Assembly (NCBI RefSeq): GCF_009939005.1
Contig: NZ_JAACJS010000012.1
Span: forward strand, 558,001-622,000
Source of the DNA: Sediminibacterium roseum
Lineage (GTDB): Bacteria; Bacteroidota; Bacteroidia; Chitinophagales; Chitinophagaceae
DNA length: 64,000 nucleotides
Reading direction: 5' to 3'
Below are positions 44,301-53,117 of this stretch, in pieces. The translations under genes were made by a program, and so were the position numbers. The notes below the pieces were generated by a model. It was not told the DNA's origin and searched no databases. It saw only the letters and a program-made list of their open reading frames with translations. Numbering within the stretch: position 1 is the stretch's first letter; every line of letters begins with the position of its first letter.

Positions 44301-44508
44301 TTACAACCTTCCCTCAAAATGGGTCCGTTCCATCGGGCTCGCGGATGCCTCTGTTTCGCTGGTGGGAAGAAACCTCCTGATCCTGCACAGGAACACAACA
44401 GACATCGATCCGGAAGTAGCTTTCAATACAGGCAATGCGCAGGGGCTGGAAAGCTTATCCAATCCAACCTCACGAAGCTATGGCATCAACCTCAACCTCA
44501 AATTCTAA
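41332..44508 (+). CDS. SusC-family TonB-dependent transporter under SAM-riboswitch control
   Basis: A 1058-residue TonB-dependent receptor; ATG 41332 starts the signal peptide (IPAALLLLLWVHAANAQ). Carboxypeptidase-like domain: GAVFSKTNDEPLAGVSVLVK; plug: LNEVVVTALGINRQKKSLGY and ALYGSRAAAGVILIKTKTG; barrel to the C-terminal Phe (YGINLNLKF). The VVVTALGI phrase belongs to the RagA-like half of the SusC family. With the following SusD it should bind and import an unknown ligand. The SAM aptamer and Cys leader point to a sulfur-containing or peptide substrate rather than a glycan, as no glycoside hydrolase follows. Confidence 0.94.
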   Translation: MSIKLKIPAALLLLLWVHAANAQLVTTTGAVFSKTNDEPLAGVSVLVKNGTQSAVTDAKGNFSIQAPEKSTLVFSYVGYQLQETTVTNNSGVLRIVLQPAENALNEVVVTALGINRQKKSLGYAVQELKSDNLSKAKDPNLINALSGKIAGVRVTNSQGDMGSSRIVIRGETSIAGNNQPLFVIDGIPVDNSQRNAGGARDYANTISDINPDDIETISVLKGPNAAALYGSRAAAGVILIKTKTGKSKTGAGITLNSNLVFESLLTLPKYQNAFGQGSEGKFSYVDGKGGGINDGVDESWGPKLDGRLIPQFYSKGQAVPFVAHPDNVRDFFRTGYVLTNGISIADATEKFDYRLSYNNLKQEGVIPNSGQGKNSFALNTTLRLTPRLTLTANANYNKLASDNLPGTGGTRATSTMLQFTWFGRQVDINQLKNYLDENGVPFNWNNSYYSNPYFVAYENTVSQVRNRLIGNVALNYKIVKGLDFNFRTGTDYYNDRRKIRIAFGTNGTPYGSYTETGFTFNETNTEGTLNFNRKLNSDLSFEILGGGNIRSSYTEENVQSAPRLAVAGLYSLTNSRDPLTSSNNFSKLKSYSLFSAAQLGYRNFAFLNVTARNDWSSTLPAKNRSYFYPSFSGSLIVTEAFHIKSDVLNYAKLRGGWSKVGKDADPYRSVNTYSFGTPFGAYPQLTASATDMNPDLRPETTNSTEFGAEAVLFNKRLRVDLSFYNTNSFDQILSVDVSNATGFRSKLLNAGRINNKGFELQVGVTPVKGKITWDIDANYAVNRSRVIELDKAGLLQNYVIGSNSAQVIASVGQPYGTLFGNAFLRDASGNILVNATGTPQIDPTKRVLGKYTPDWIGGVTNTISYKGFSFSFLVDASFGGSIYNGTYATGTYTGVLASTLPGRAAEYGGLYYYYPGNLKANGTVQLQAGATAPGGETVYDDGMIFKGVASDGKANTKIISAQTYYKSFRTIDEANIFDASFVKLREVKLNYNLPSKWVRSIGLADASVSLVGRNLLILHRNTTDIDPEVAFNTGNAQGLESLSNPTSRSYGINLNLKF

Positions 44509-44518
44509 TTCCATCAAC

Positions 44519-45952
44519 ATGAAAAAATACAACGCATATATACTGCTCGTCTTTGCCCTGGTTGCCGCATCGTGCAACAAGGAACTGGACCGCATCAACG
44601 TAAACCCGAATGCCACCGAAAATGCACAACCCGATTACCTGTTAACAGGCGCCATCAAAAGCACGGTTGACGCCTACTGGGGTACTACCAACAACATGAA
44701 CTCGAGCTTGCTGTTTGTACAGCATTGGGCAAAGATCCAGTACACGGAAGAGGACCGCTTCATTTTTTCGAACAGCAGTTTTACAAGTTTGTGGTCAACG
44801 GGCTATTCGCAAAGCATCAACGCGTTCAACAAACTGATCGATCTTGGTCCGAAGCAAAACATACCGAACTACAAAGGCGTTGCGCTTGTGCTGCGCTCGT
44901 GGACCTTTCTTTTGCTTACTGATGCCTATGGCGATATCCCTTACAAACAGGCAGGATCGATCTCCGAATACATCACGCCTGCATACGATGCACAAAAGGA
45001 TGTTTATTTTGGATTGCTGGACGACCTGAAAACGGCCAAAGCATCGCTTGACCCCGCGGGTAAGGCGATTGGCGGTGATGTTATTTACAATGGCAACATC
45101 GCACGCTGGAGAAAACTCGCCAACTCGCTGCGTTTGCGTATTGCGCTGCGTATTTCCGACAGGGAACCCGATAAGGCAAAACAGGTAATAACAGAATTGT
45201 CGGCTGATGCTGATGGTTACCTGGCCGACAATGCAGACAATGCACAACTCGTTTACCTCACATCGCCGCAGCAGAACCCGGTAAATGCATCGTTTGAAAC
45301 ACGTGATGATTACCGCATCAGCAAAACGATCGTTGACAAGCTGTTTCAACTGAACGATCCGCGCCTGCCTGTCTATGCAAGCAAAACACAAACCACTACA
45401 CCGCAGGAATACGTTGGTGTGCCCAATGGTTTAACGAATTCGGATGCGAGCAATTTAGGTTTTGCAAAAACATCGAAGCCCGGCGCATATTTTCTCGCAG
45501 CGCAGGCGCCGGCGGTGATCTTCAACTATTCCGAACTGCTCTTCGACCGGGCCGAAGCTGCTGCGCGTGGTTTTACCACAGAAAATGCGGCGGATCTTTA
45601 CCAGCAGGCGATCAAAGCATCCTTCAAACAATACGGCATTGCAGATGCGTTGGCCACAACTTACCTGGCGCAAACAGCGGTGCAGTATGATGCCGTAAAT
45701 TTCAAAAGATCGATCGGCGAACAGAAATGGATCGCCCTGTTTGGCGAGGGCCTCGAAGCATTCGCAGAACGGCGCCGCCTCGATTACCCGCAGCTTACTG
45801 CATCAAGTGCAACGGTACTCAACGGGCAAATACCCGTGCGCCTGATCTACCCGGGCACCGAACAATCGCTCAATGGCGCGAGCTATAAAGCGGCCGTGGC
45901 AAGACAGGGTGTGGATGGATTGACAACAAAACTCTGGTTTGACGTAAACTAA
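44519..45952 (+). CDS. SusD-like lipoprotein paired with the riboswitch-controlled SusC
   Basis: A 477-residue lipoprotein (lipobox LVAASC) of the SusD/RagB group, closer to the SusD-like_2 type: NVNPNATENAQPDYLLTGAI near the N-terminus, the helical region GVALVLRSWTFLLLTDAYGDIPY, and IGEQKWIALFGEGLEAFAERRR near the end. ATG 44519 is ten bases after the susC stop; the longer frame into susC has no signal peptide. No other gene follows before a bidirectional terminator, so the operon is only these two genes. Confidence 0.93.
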   Translation: MKKYNAYILLVFALVAASCNKELDRINVNPNATENAQPDYLLTGAIKSTVDAYWGTTNNMNSSLLFVQHWAKIQYTEEDRFIFSNSSFTSLWSTGYSQSINAFNKLIDLGPKQNIPNYKGVALVLRSWTFLLLTDAYGDIPYKQAGSISEYITPAYDAQKDVYFGLLDDLKTAKASLDPAGKAIGGDVIYNGNIARWRKLANSLRLRIALRISDREPDKAKQVITELSADADGYLADNADNAQLVYLTSPQQNPVNASFETRDDYRISKTIVDKLFQLNDPRLPVYASKTQTTTPQEYVGVPNGLTNSDASNLGFAKTSKPGAYFLAAQAPAVIFNYSELLFDRAEAAARGFTTENAADLYQQAIKASFKQYGIADALATTYLAQTAVQYDAVNFKRSIGEQKWIALFGEGLEAFAERRRLDYPQLTASSATVLNGQIPVRLIYPGTEQSLNGASYKAAVARQGVDGLTTKLWFDVN

Positions 45953-46039
45953 GTGATACAAGTGCTTAAAAAGAAGCAAGCGCACGCAATGCAGGTTTGC
46001 CTTTGATGCACAACTTAATAACCATACACGGCCCATTAT

Positions 46040-46072
46040 AAAAAAGCTCCCGCAACATGCGGGAGCTTTTTT
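46040..46072. terminator. Bidirectional terminator between susD and icd
   Basis: GCTCCCGC (46046-46053) pairs with GCGGGAGC (46059-46066), loop AACAT, with A6 before and T6 after. Serves both convergent operons. Confidence 0.9.
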
Positions 46073-46094
46073 ATGTTGAATCGCAATCAAAAAA

Positions 46095-47327
46095 CTAGCG
46101 GCCCAATTTAGCCTTCAGGTTCTGATCCAATGCATCTAAGAATTCTTCTGTGTAGAGATAATCTTTACCGTGTTCCACTTTGTTTCCGTGGATACAAACG
46201 GCGAGGTCTTTTGTCATTTTACCGCTCTCTACGGTTTCAACGCATACGGCTTCGAGTGCGTGACAAAAATCGACCAGCTCCTGGTTGTTATCCAGTTTGC
46301 CGCGGAACTCGAGGCCTCTTGTCCATGCGAAGATGGAAGCGATCGGGTTGGTAGAAGTTGGTTTTCCTTTCTGGTGTTCGCGGTAGTGGCGGGTAACCGT
46401 TCCGTGTGCGGCTTCTGCTTCCATCACCTTTCCATCGGGGGTGATGAGGGTAGATGTCATCAATCCCAGCGAACCGAAACCTTGTGCAACGGTATCGCTT
46501 TGAACGTCGCCATCGTAGTTTTTACATGCCCATACAAAATTACCGTTCCATTTCAGCGCGCTGGCAACCATGTCGTCGATGAGGCGGTGCTCGTAAGTGA
46601 TGCCTGCTTCTGTGTACGCCGCTTTGAATTCGTTCTGGTAGATCTCTTCAAAAATATCTTTGAAACGGCCATCGTATTTTTTCAGGATGGTGTTTTTGGT
46701 AGACAGGTACAAAGGCCATTTTTTCGCCAGCGCCGTGTTGAAACAGCTGCGTGCAAAACCTTTGATGCTCTCATCGGTGTTGTACATGGCCAGTGCAACG
46801 CCATCGCCTTTGAAATTGAAAACTTCAAACTCCTGCACGGTTCCGTCTTCGCCCTCAAATTTTACGGTAAGTTTTCCTTTGCCTTTTGTTACGAAATCTG
46901 TTGCGCGGTACTGGTCGCCAAACGCGTGGCGGCCGATACAGATCGGCGCGGTCCAGTTAGGTACAAGACGCGGAACGTTTGAGCAAACGATCGGCTCGCG
47001 GAACACGGTTCCGTCGAGGATATTGCGGATGGTGCCGTTGGGGCTCTTCCACATCTGTTTCAGTTTGAACTCTTTTACACGCTCCTCATCCGGTGTGATG
47101 GTTGCGCATTTGATGCCTACGCCGTATTGTTTGATCGCATTGGCCGCATCCACCGTAACCTGGTCGTTGGTCTCATCGCGGTACTCCATACCGAGATCGT
47201 AATATTTGATATCCACTTCTATGTAAGGAAGGATCAGTTTGTCTTTGATGAACTTCCAGATGATCCTGGTCATTTCGTCTCCATCCAGTTCTACCACCGG
47301 ATTTGCCACTTTGATTTTTTGTGCCAT
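46095..47327 (-). CDS. icd: NADP-dependent isocitrate dehydrogenase
   Basis: A 410-residue enzyme of the eukaryote-like (subfamily II) homodimeric isocitrate dehydrogenases, converting isocitrate to 2-oxoglutarate with NADPH formation in the TCA cycle. Marks: [14 protein letters not shown] at the start, [20 protein letters not shown] with the phosphate-binding residues, the metal site [20 protein letters not shown], and [18 protein letters not shown]. Full length and monocistronic. The ATG at 47327 gives the standard N-terminus. Confidence 0.96.
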   Translation of the reverse strand: MAQKIKVANPVVELDGDEMTRIIWKFIKDKLILPYIEVDIKYYDLGMEYRDETNDQVTVDAANAIKQYGVGIKCATITPDEERVKEFKLKQMWKSPNGTIRNILDGTVFREPIVCSNVPRLVPNWTAPICIGRHAFGDQYRATDFVTKGKGKLTVKFEGEDGTVQEFEVFNFKGDGVALAMYNTDESIKGFARSCFNTALAKKWPLYLSTKNTILKKYDGRFKDIFEEIYQNEFKAAYTEAGITYEHRLIDDMVASALKWNGNFVWACKNYDGDVQSDTVAQGFGSLGLMTSTLITPDGKVMEAEAAHGTVTRHYREHQKGKPTSTNPIASIFAWTRGLEFRGKLDNNQELVDFCHALEAVCVETVESGKMTKDLAVCIHGNKVEHGKDYLYTEEFLDALDQNLKAKLGR

Positions 47328-47473
47328 TGCTGTTCTTTTAGGTTGGTTAAAAACGAGGACAAATGTAGGGGTTTTAGCTAGCTTTTGGCCTTTGTGTGCC
47401 TGCTTTTAGCCATGGCTCCGGGCAAAGCCGCCCCCCTGTAAACTAACGGCCAATAGTAAAAACCGCGGGCGCG

Positions 47474-49354
47474 CTAAACATTTACGATCAATACCGGTAT
47501 CGGCAGTTTATGCCTTACGTATTCGATCGTTTCGCCAAATATATAATCCTTCAACCCCGAGTGCCTGTGTGCGCCCATCACGAGCATATCGGCGTCTGCT
47601 TCCTTTACAATACGGATGATCTCGCTTACCCGGTTGCGGTAGCCGATGACGGCCTCAACGGTATATCCTTTTGCCTGCAGCTGCTCGGTATAATTCTGCA
47701 GGCGGAGTTTATCGCGGCGTGTTTCATCGTCATCGCTTGCTTCGCCGAGATATCGTGCGGAAACGCTTTCCACAACATGCATCAGCACATAGGTAACCGG
47801 CTCCCTTCCCTGCGCAATGGCATGTGCGATGAGCTTTTCATCCGATCTCGAGAAATCGAGTGCGATGGCGATGCGCCTGAAATGTTTTACATCGAGGTTA
47901 TTGAGCACCGCGGTTTCCCCGTGCAATACGGCGCGCTGTCTTTCCCTGCGTTGTTTGAGGAGGGGAAGGAACGTCATGATGAGGAACAATCCAACAAACA
48001 ATATCACCCCAACCACCAGCGCTATTTTCCAGTACCACATGGCATTGGATGCAAACACTTTCACCATCTCGTCCATCACCAGCTTTACGTTAAGGTATAC
48101 GAGTATGATGGCGATGAGCCATGCGCCCACCTTTGTATAATTTTTGATCGCGTAGATGCCCATCGTTTTTTTATCGCTCACAAAATGGATCAGCGGGATC
48201 ACCGCAAAGCCCAGTTGCAGGCTCAGGATCACCTGGCTGAATACAAGGAGGTCGTCTACTTTTTCCTCACCATACACCAGTATCACAAGCACGGCCGGAA
48301 CGATCGCGATCAAACGCGTTAACAACCTGCGCAGCCAGGGGTTGATGCGGAGTTGCAGGTATCCTTCCATTACGATCTGCCCGGCAAGTGTTCCGGTGAG
48401 TGTGGAGCTTTGCCCGGCGGCGATCAGCGCCACTGCAAATAAGATCGGCGCCAGCTGGCTCCCCATCAATGGTTCGAGCAGCCGGTGCGCGTCTTTGATC
48501 TTTGCCACTTCGGTATTGCCCGTGGTAAAGAACACGCTCGCTGCGAGTATCAATATCGCCGCATTTACAAAGAACGCCGCATTGAGCGCGATGGTACTGT
48601 CGATCAGGTTGTATTTGATCGCCTTTCGTATGCCTTTTTCATCGTTGCTGATCTTTCTTGTCTGCACCAGCGCCGAATGCAAATACAGGTTGTGCGGCAT
48701 TACGGTGGCGCCAATGATGCCTACGGCGATGTACAACGCTGCGTTGTTCATTTTTGTGGGCACAAAACCCTGTATGATATCGCCCATATGCGGCTTGGCG
48801 ATCAGTACCTCGATGAGGAACGAACCGCCGATGATGGCCACAAGACAAATGATGAACGCCTCCATTTTGCGGATGCCGAAGCGTTGTAAAAGGAGGAACA
48901 AAAATGTATCGAGCACCGTGATCACCGTGCCCCAGATGAGCGGCAACCCGGTAAGCAGGTGTATACCGATGGCCATTCCCAGTACTTCCGCAAGATCGCA
49001 TGCGGCGATGGCCAGCTCGGCTAAAATATACAGGCAGAAATTAACGATGGGCGGATAGGTTTCGCGGTTGGCCTGTGCAAGATCCCGCCTGCGCACAATA
49101 CCCAAACGCGCGCTCAGGCTTTGCAGCAACAGCGCCATCAGGTTGCTCATCAGCAACACCCAGATGAGCTTGTAACCGAACTGGGCGCCACCCTGCAGAT
49201 CGGTGGCCCAGTTGCCGGGGTCCATGTATCCGACACTTACAAGATAGGCAGGGCCTATGTATGCAAGTATCCTTCGCCATCCCTTGCGGGGAGCGGTGGT
49301 ATCTACCGACTCGTGTACTTCGCTGAGTGATTGTTCGCCTGCATGCCTGTTCAT
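47474..49354 (-). CDS. mntH: NRAMP metal transporter fused to a universal stress protein domain
   Basis: A 626-residue protein. Residues about 25-465 are an NRAMP (MntH) transporter: helix-1 metal motif DPGNWATDL (Asp45, Asn48 region), helix-6 motif MPHNLYLHS, and eleven or more helices. Residues about 485-626 are a UspA-like domain (FRRIAIALDFSRSDEKLIAHA, and the nucleotide-loop phrase MGAHRHSGLKDYIFGETIEYV). The importer should bring in Mn2+ or Fe2+; the USP part may bind ATP and tune it, by inference. Three bases behind the DtxR-family gene, so one operon under metal control. Confidence 0.92.
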   Translation of the reverse strand: MNRHAGEQSLSEVHESVDTTAPRKGWRRILAYIGPAYLVSVGYMDPGNWATDLQGGAQFGYKLIWVLLMSNLMALLLQSLSARLGIVRRRDLAQANRETYPPIVNFCLYILAELAIAACDLAEVLGMAIGIHLLTGLPLIWGTVITVLDTFLFLLLQRFGIRKMEAFIICLVAIIGGSFLIEVLIAKPHMGDIIQGFVPTKMNNAALYIAVGIIGATVMPHNLYLHSALVQTRKISNDEKGIRKAIKYNLIDSTIALNAAFFVNAAILILAASVFFTTGNTEVAKIKDAHRLLEPLMGSQLAPILFAVALIAAGQSSTLTGTLAGQIVMEGYLQLRINPWLRRLLTRLIAIVPAVLVILVYGEEKVDDLLVFSQVILSLQLGFAVIPLIHFVSDKKTMGIYAIKNYTKVGAWLIAIILVYLNVKLVMDEMVKVFASNAMWYWKIALVVGVILFVGLFLIMTFLPLLKQRRERQRAVLHGETAVLNNLDVKHFRRIAIALDFSRSDEKLIAHAIAQGREPVTYVLMHVVESVSARYLGEASDDDETRRDKLRLQNYTEQLQAKGYTVEAVIGYRNRVSEIIRIVKEADADMLVMGAHRHSGLKDYIFGETIEYVRHKLPIPVLIVNV

Positions 49355-49357
49355 TCG

Positions 49358-50017
49358 TTACACAATTTTTACAAACAACGCCTGCGCTAATTGTTGGCTG
49401 ATCGTAAATGCATTCTGGTTCCTGATCTTTATCTCTATCGAATTGTCAAAGCTGAATTTCTTCCTGATCTCCAGTTTTGTTCCGATACCAATGTGTTTGT
49501 GTTTGAGCAGCTCCAGCAGTTCAGACGACTGGCTCCCTACCCCGCTCACTTCCGCCATCCTGTTAACCGGCAGATCAATGAGGTTGATGTGTTGCTGTAC
49601 CGCCATTTTTCCCTGGCTGTCGGGGATCGGATCGCCATGCGGATCAAATTTCGGGTGGCCCAGGAAAGCATCCAGTTTCTCTACCAGCTTCTTGCTGCTG
49701 ATGTGTTCGAGCTCCTCGGCAACCTCGTGCACTTCGTCCCAGCCAAACTGCAGGGTATCCACCAAAAAAAACTCCCACAAACGGTGCTTGCGAACAATGG
49801 CCAAGGCAAGCTTTTTACCTTCTGCACTCAGCCGCACACCCTTGTACTTTTCGTAACTGAGTAACTTTTTAGCCTTGAGCTTTTTAAGCATATCGGTAAC
49901 CGAAGCCGCTTTTGTATTCAGTTCTGCCGCCAGCTCGTTCGTAGACACGTTCCCATCCTCCTGCTGCAGGTGAAAAATGGCCTTGATGTAATTCTCTTCC
50001 GTGACCGAAAAACTCAT
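49358..50017 (-). CDS. mntR: DtxR/MntR-family metal-dependent repressor
   Basis: A 219-residue regulator starting at ATG 50017 (MSFSVTEENYIKAIFHL). N-terminal winged helix: NVSTNELAAELNTKAASVTDMLKKLKAKKL; dimer and metal region with HRLWEFFLV and HEVAEELEHISSKKLVEKLD; a C-terminal SH3-like FeoA-type domain (about 145-219). It should bind Mn2+ or Fe2+ and repress the mntH gene behind it. The palindromes at 50021-50048 are right upstream of its start, indicating autoregulation. Confidence 0.92.
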   Translation of the reverse strand: MSFSVTEENYIKAIFHLQQEDGNVSTNELAAELNTKAASVTDMLKKLKAKKLLSYEKYKGVRLSAEGKKLALAIVRKHRLWEFFLVDTLQFGWDEVHEVAEELEHISSKKLVEKLDAFLGHPKFDPHGDPIPDSQGKMAVQQHINLIDLPVNRMAEVSGVGSQSSELLELLKHKHIGIGTKLEIRKKFSFDNSIEIKIRNQNAFTISQQLAQALFVKIV

Positions 50018-50020
50018 GTA

Positions 50021-50048
50021 TCTAAAATTAATTTTAGACAAATCTAAA
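50021..50048. promoter_or_regulatory. DtxR/MntR-type operator
   Basis: Two overlapping palindromes: TCTAAAATTAATTTTAGA (50021-50038, perfect) and TTTAG-N6-CTAAA (50033-50048). The second matches the TTTAG-N6-CTAAA shape of known DtxR-family boxes. It begins four bases upstream of the mntR ATG. Confidence 0.75.
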
Positions 50049-50168
50049 AAAATAAATCAACACCGCAAGGAACAAAACAAAGGTTTATTGCCTGTACCCG
50101 TGCTTTGGGTAATGCCTTCTTGTGTCTTGTCTTCTTTAAAACCCTATTTTTATGAAAATATTCGGTTT

Positions 50169-51119
50169 ATGAAGAACAGCCTCCCCATACTGTTTGTCCT
50201 TTTGTTTGCTGTTGGTTGTAAGGACAAACAGGTTGACCTCTCCGGGGAAACGCCCATCAAGGTTGCAGACTTTATGGGAGTATTTAAAAAGATCACAGGA
50301 AACTACCTGGTGGCGGATACCAATATCAACAAGGTGAGCGATACACTTACGATCGGTTACAAGGCGTTGCTCCAGTTTTTTCCAGACAGTGCGGTGGCGC
50401 CTGTTGTGGGCAACAACAAAAAAGTAGTGATCCACCCTGTGGGCATCATTGAAAAAGACAAGGAAAAATACCTGCTGCTCAATTTCAATACAGGAAAAAA
50501 GCAGACCAAACTGGCAGTGTTTGTTACGGATGAGAAGAACAGGTTTCTCGGGTCCAAAGAACTGCTCAACACCAATCACAATGATGGTTACCTGCATTCT
50601 GTTTCCATCAACCGCGAGCCTACGTTCCTGATCAGCAAAGAGAAGGTGGGTAAGGACAACGCTATACAGTACTCGAGAACGGGATGGGTTTACAACAGTG
50701 CAGGCATCTTCATGGTGGTGATCAACGATTCAAACGAGGACCCGAAAAAAATGGTGGTGATCAACCCGATCGATACACTGCCGCGGAAGAACAAATACAG
50801 CGGCGATTACGTGCAGGATAAAAAGAACTACATCTCCATCCGCGACACGCACAAACCCGATGTGTACCAGTTCTTCATTCATTTCGAGAAGAACGAAGGC
50901 GGCTGTACGGGAGAACTCAAAGGTGAAATGAAATTCAGGTCGCCCAACACCGCCGTATTCACAGAGAACGGCGACCCGTGCGTGATCGATTTTACCTTCA
51001 GCGGTAATGAGATCACCGTTAAGGAACAGGGCAGCTGCGGCAACCACAGGGGAATCAAGTGTTATTTCGACGATACATTTGTGAAGAAGAAAGAACCGAA
51101 GAAGAAAGCAGCGAAATAG
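50169..51119 (+). CDS. Hypothetical lipoprotein
   Basis: A 316-residue lipoprotein (lipobox LFAVGC after MKNSLPILFVLL). Family not recognised. The mature part has a short N-terminal helix region (VADFMGVFKKITGNY), a mixed beta domain to about residue 215, then a small beta-barrel-like C-terminal domain (YSGDYVQDKKNYISIRD to KCYFDDTF) with four cysteines (GGCTGEL, DPCVIDF, GSCGNH, GIKCYF) that could form two disulfides. Lys-rich C-terminus (KKKEPKKKAAK). Divergent from mntR. Confidence 0.75.
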   Translation: MKNSLPILFVLLFAVGCKDKQVDLSGETPIKVADFMGVFKKITGNYLVADTNINKVSDTLTIGYKALLQFFPDSAVAPVVGNNKKVVIHPVGIIEKDKEKYLLLNFNTGKKQTKLAVFVTDEKNRFLGSKELLNTNHNDGYLHSVSINREPTFLISKEKVGKDNAIQYSRTGWVYNSAGIFMVVINDSNEDPKKMVVINPIDTLPRKNKYSGDYVQDKKNYISIRDTHKPDVYQFFIHFEKNEGGCTGELKGEMKFRSPNTAVFTENGDPCVIDFTFSGNEITVKEQGSCGNHRGIKCYFDDTFVKKKEPKKKAAK

Positions 51120-51210
51120 CCTGGCCGGAAGCTGTCTGCTCCCCGGCACTGCTTTACGCCCGAGCCCTGCAACGAATACCCACACCGTGTAAAAAATACA
51201 CAGAAACCCT

Positions 51211-51218
51211 TATCTTGC
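51211..51218 (+). promoter_or_regulatory. Near-consensus -7 box for the phosphorylase-like gene
   Basis: TATCTTGC, 24 bases before the ATG at 51243; differs from TAnnTTTG at two positions and equals the octamer at 11074. Confidence 0.3.
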
Positions 51219-51242
51219 CTGCTACTAACCAAACAAAAACAC

Positions 51243-52898
51243 ATGAATTTTCGAAACTACGAAGTACCCTATGCGATCAACGAAGAATATGCGAAGAAGG
51301 CGGCGTACTTTTCTATGGAATTTGCCATTCACCAACCTTTAAAAATATACAGCGGCGGGCTCGGTTTTCTTGCAGGCTCCCACCTGCGCAGCGCTTTTGA
51401 ACTGCGGCAGAACATGATCGGCATCGGCATCCTGTGGAAATACGGGTATTACGACCAGACCCGCAACCAGGACCAGACCCTGCAGGTTACTTTCATGGAA
51501 AAAAACTACAGTTTCCTGGAAGATACCGGTATAAAGTTCCAGATCATGATCCATGAGGCGCCGGTTTGGGTGAAGGTGCTGTACCTCAATCCTGATACGT
51601 TTTGCAGCGCCCCTTTGTTTCTGCTGAGCACCGATCTGCCTGAGAACGATTATGTTTCCCAAACCATCACGCACCGTTTGTACGATGCAAACGTGGCCAC
51701 CAAAGTGGCGCAGTTCATCCTGCTCGGTGTGGGCGGCGCAAAACTGATCGATGAGCTGGGCTTTAACCCCGATGTATACCATTTGAACGAAGCGCACGGG
51801 ATCTCTTCTGCTTTTTATCTATTGAACAAATACAAGAGCGTTGACAAAGTAAGGGAGCGCCTCGTCTTCACAACACATACCCCTGAAGAAGCGGGAAATG
51901 AGAAACACGATATGTACCTCTGCCATAAGATGAGTTATTTCTGCGGGCTCAGCATTGATGAAGTGCGCAAACTCACCGGCATCAAAGACGACCAGTTCAA
52001 CCATTCACTTGCGGCGCTTCGGTTTGCGCGCAAGGCAAACGGCGTGTCTGCGCTGCATGGCGTGGTGAGCCGGGAAATGTGGAAGCATTACGAAGGCATC
52101 TGCCCCATCACATCCATCACCAACGCGCAGAACTGGCGTTACTGGGCGGATAAACAGATGTACCGCTTCATGGAAGAAGGGAACGATTTTGGATTCGACG
52201 ACAGGAAAAAACACCTCAAGAAAAGGGCATTCGAGATCGTTGCGGATCAAACCGGGAAAATCTACGATCCGAATGTGCTTACGATCGTTTGGGCAAGACG
52301 TTTCGCCGGCTACAAACGCGCCGACATGCTCACTTACGATATGGAGCGTTTTGAAAAATTGTTGAGCAGCACAAAATACCCCGTACAGATCATCTGGGCA
52401 GGAAAGCCTTACCCGGTAGACCATCCCGCAATCTCGCAGTTCAACAACCTTGTTCACCTGAGCAAGAAATATAAAAATGTTGCCGTGTTGATCGGCCATG
52501 AACTGGCATTGAGCAAACGCATCAAACAGGCGGCGGATATCTGGCTGAACAATCCGCGCGTTCCGCGCGAAGCATCGGGCACAAGCGGTATGACTGCAGC
52601 GATGAACGGTGCGGTGAATTTCTCTACCGATGATGGATGGATCCCGGAATTCATCAACCATGGCAACAACGGTTTCGTTGTTCCCAAGGCCGACTATGCA
52701 AACATGAACGTGCACGAGCAGGACGAATACGACCTCAACAAAGTCTACGAAATACTCGAACAGCAAATACTTCCGCTTTACTACGACGATTTTGATACCT
52801 GGAGGCAGATCCAGAAAAACGGAATGCGCGATGTGCGGTTCCAGTTTGACAGCAACAGGATGGCACATGAGTATTACGAGATCATGTACAAAGGCTAG
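51243..52898 (+). CDS. Alpha-glucan phosphorylase-like GT35 protein lacking the PLP lysine
   Basis: A 551-residue protein of the short alpha-glucan phosphorylase group. Family blocks: YFSMEFAIHQPLKIYSGGLG at the start, HLNEAHGISSAF, FTTHTPEEAGNEKHD, and the sugar-phosphate side WARRFAGYKRADM and AGKPYPVDH. The site that normally reads SGTSGMKAAMNG, where Lys binds pyridoxal phosphate, here reads SGTSGMTAAMNG (Thr451, codon ACT). Without that Lys the phosphorylase reaction as known cannot use PLP in the usual way, so this may be another glucosyltransferase or a regulator. Not near other glycogen genes. Confidence 0.85.
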   Translation: MNFRNYEVPYAINEEYAKKAAYFSMEFAIHQPLKIYSGGLGFLAGSHLRSAFELRQNMIGIGILWKYGYYDQTRNQDQTLQVTFMEKNYSFLEDTGIKFQIMIHEAPVWVKVLYLNPDTFCSAPLFLLSTDLPENDYVSQTITHRLYDANVATKVAQFILLGVGGAKLIDELGFNPDVYHLNEAHGISSAFYLLNKYKSVDKVRERLVFTTHTPEEAGNEKHDMYLCHKMSYFCGLSIDEVRKLTGIKDDQFNHSLAALRFARKANGVSALHGVVSREMWKHYEGICPITSITNAQNWRYWADKQMYRFMEEGNDFGFDDRKKHLKKRAFEIVADQTGKIYDPNVLTIVWARRFAGYKRADMLTYDMERFEKLLSSTKYPVQIIWAGKPYPVDHPAISQFNNLVHLSKKYKNVAVLIGHELALSKRIKQAADIWLNNPRVPREASGTSGMTAAMNGAVNFSTDDGWIPEFINHGNNGFVVPKADYANMNVHEQDEYDLNKVYEILEQQILPLYYDDFDTWRQIQKNGMRDVRFQFDSNRMAHEYYEIMYKG

Positions 52899-52923
52899 CG
52901 CTGGTTTCAACCGCCTGGTTATG

Positions 52924-52960
52924 AAAAAAAGAAAGCACCCGCGCGGTGCTTTCTTTTTTT
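52924..52960. terminator. Strong terminator after the phosphorylase-like gene
   Basis: GAAAGCACC (52931-52939) pairs with GGTGCTTTC (52945-52953), extended by A7/T7 on the flanks to 16 pairs, loop CGCGC. Confidence 0.9.
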
Positions 52961-53065
52961 ATGTGATGATGAAATCCTGTTTAAATCATCAGGATGGAAT
53001 ACCGGTAAAGGCCTCAACAAACCCGCCGGGATCTTGTAATTAAAGAACGCTTACTTTTTATCGTG

Positions 53066-53073
53066 TATCTTTG
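53066..53073 (+). promoter_or_regulatory. Predicted -7 box for ubiX
   Basis: TATCTTTG, exact TAnnTTTG match, 44 bases before the GTG start at 53118. Confidence 0.5.
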
Positions 53074-53117
53074 TTTTGCAAAGGATCATTGGTTATCAAA
53101 CAAAATCATCTCAATCT

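Noticed and set aside
46170..46982. Plus-strand open frame of 270 codons opposite icd
   Set aside because: Antisense to a full-length isocitrate dehydrogenase; no recognisable features.
52005..52910. Minus-strand open frame of 301 codons opposite the phosphorylase-like gene
   Set aside because: Mirror of a strongly conserved GT35 coding region; composition is that of a shadow frame, rich in Val, Phe and His.
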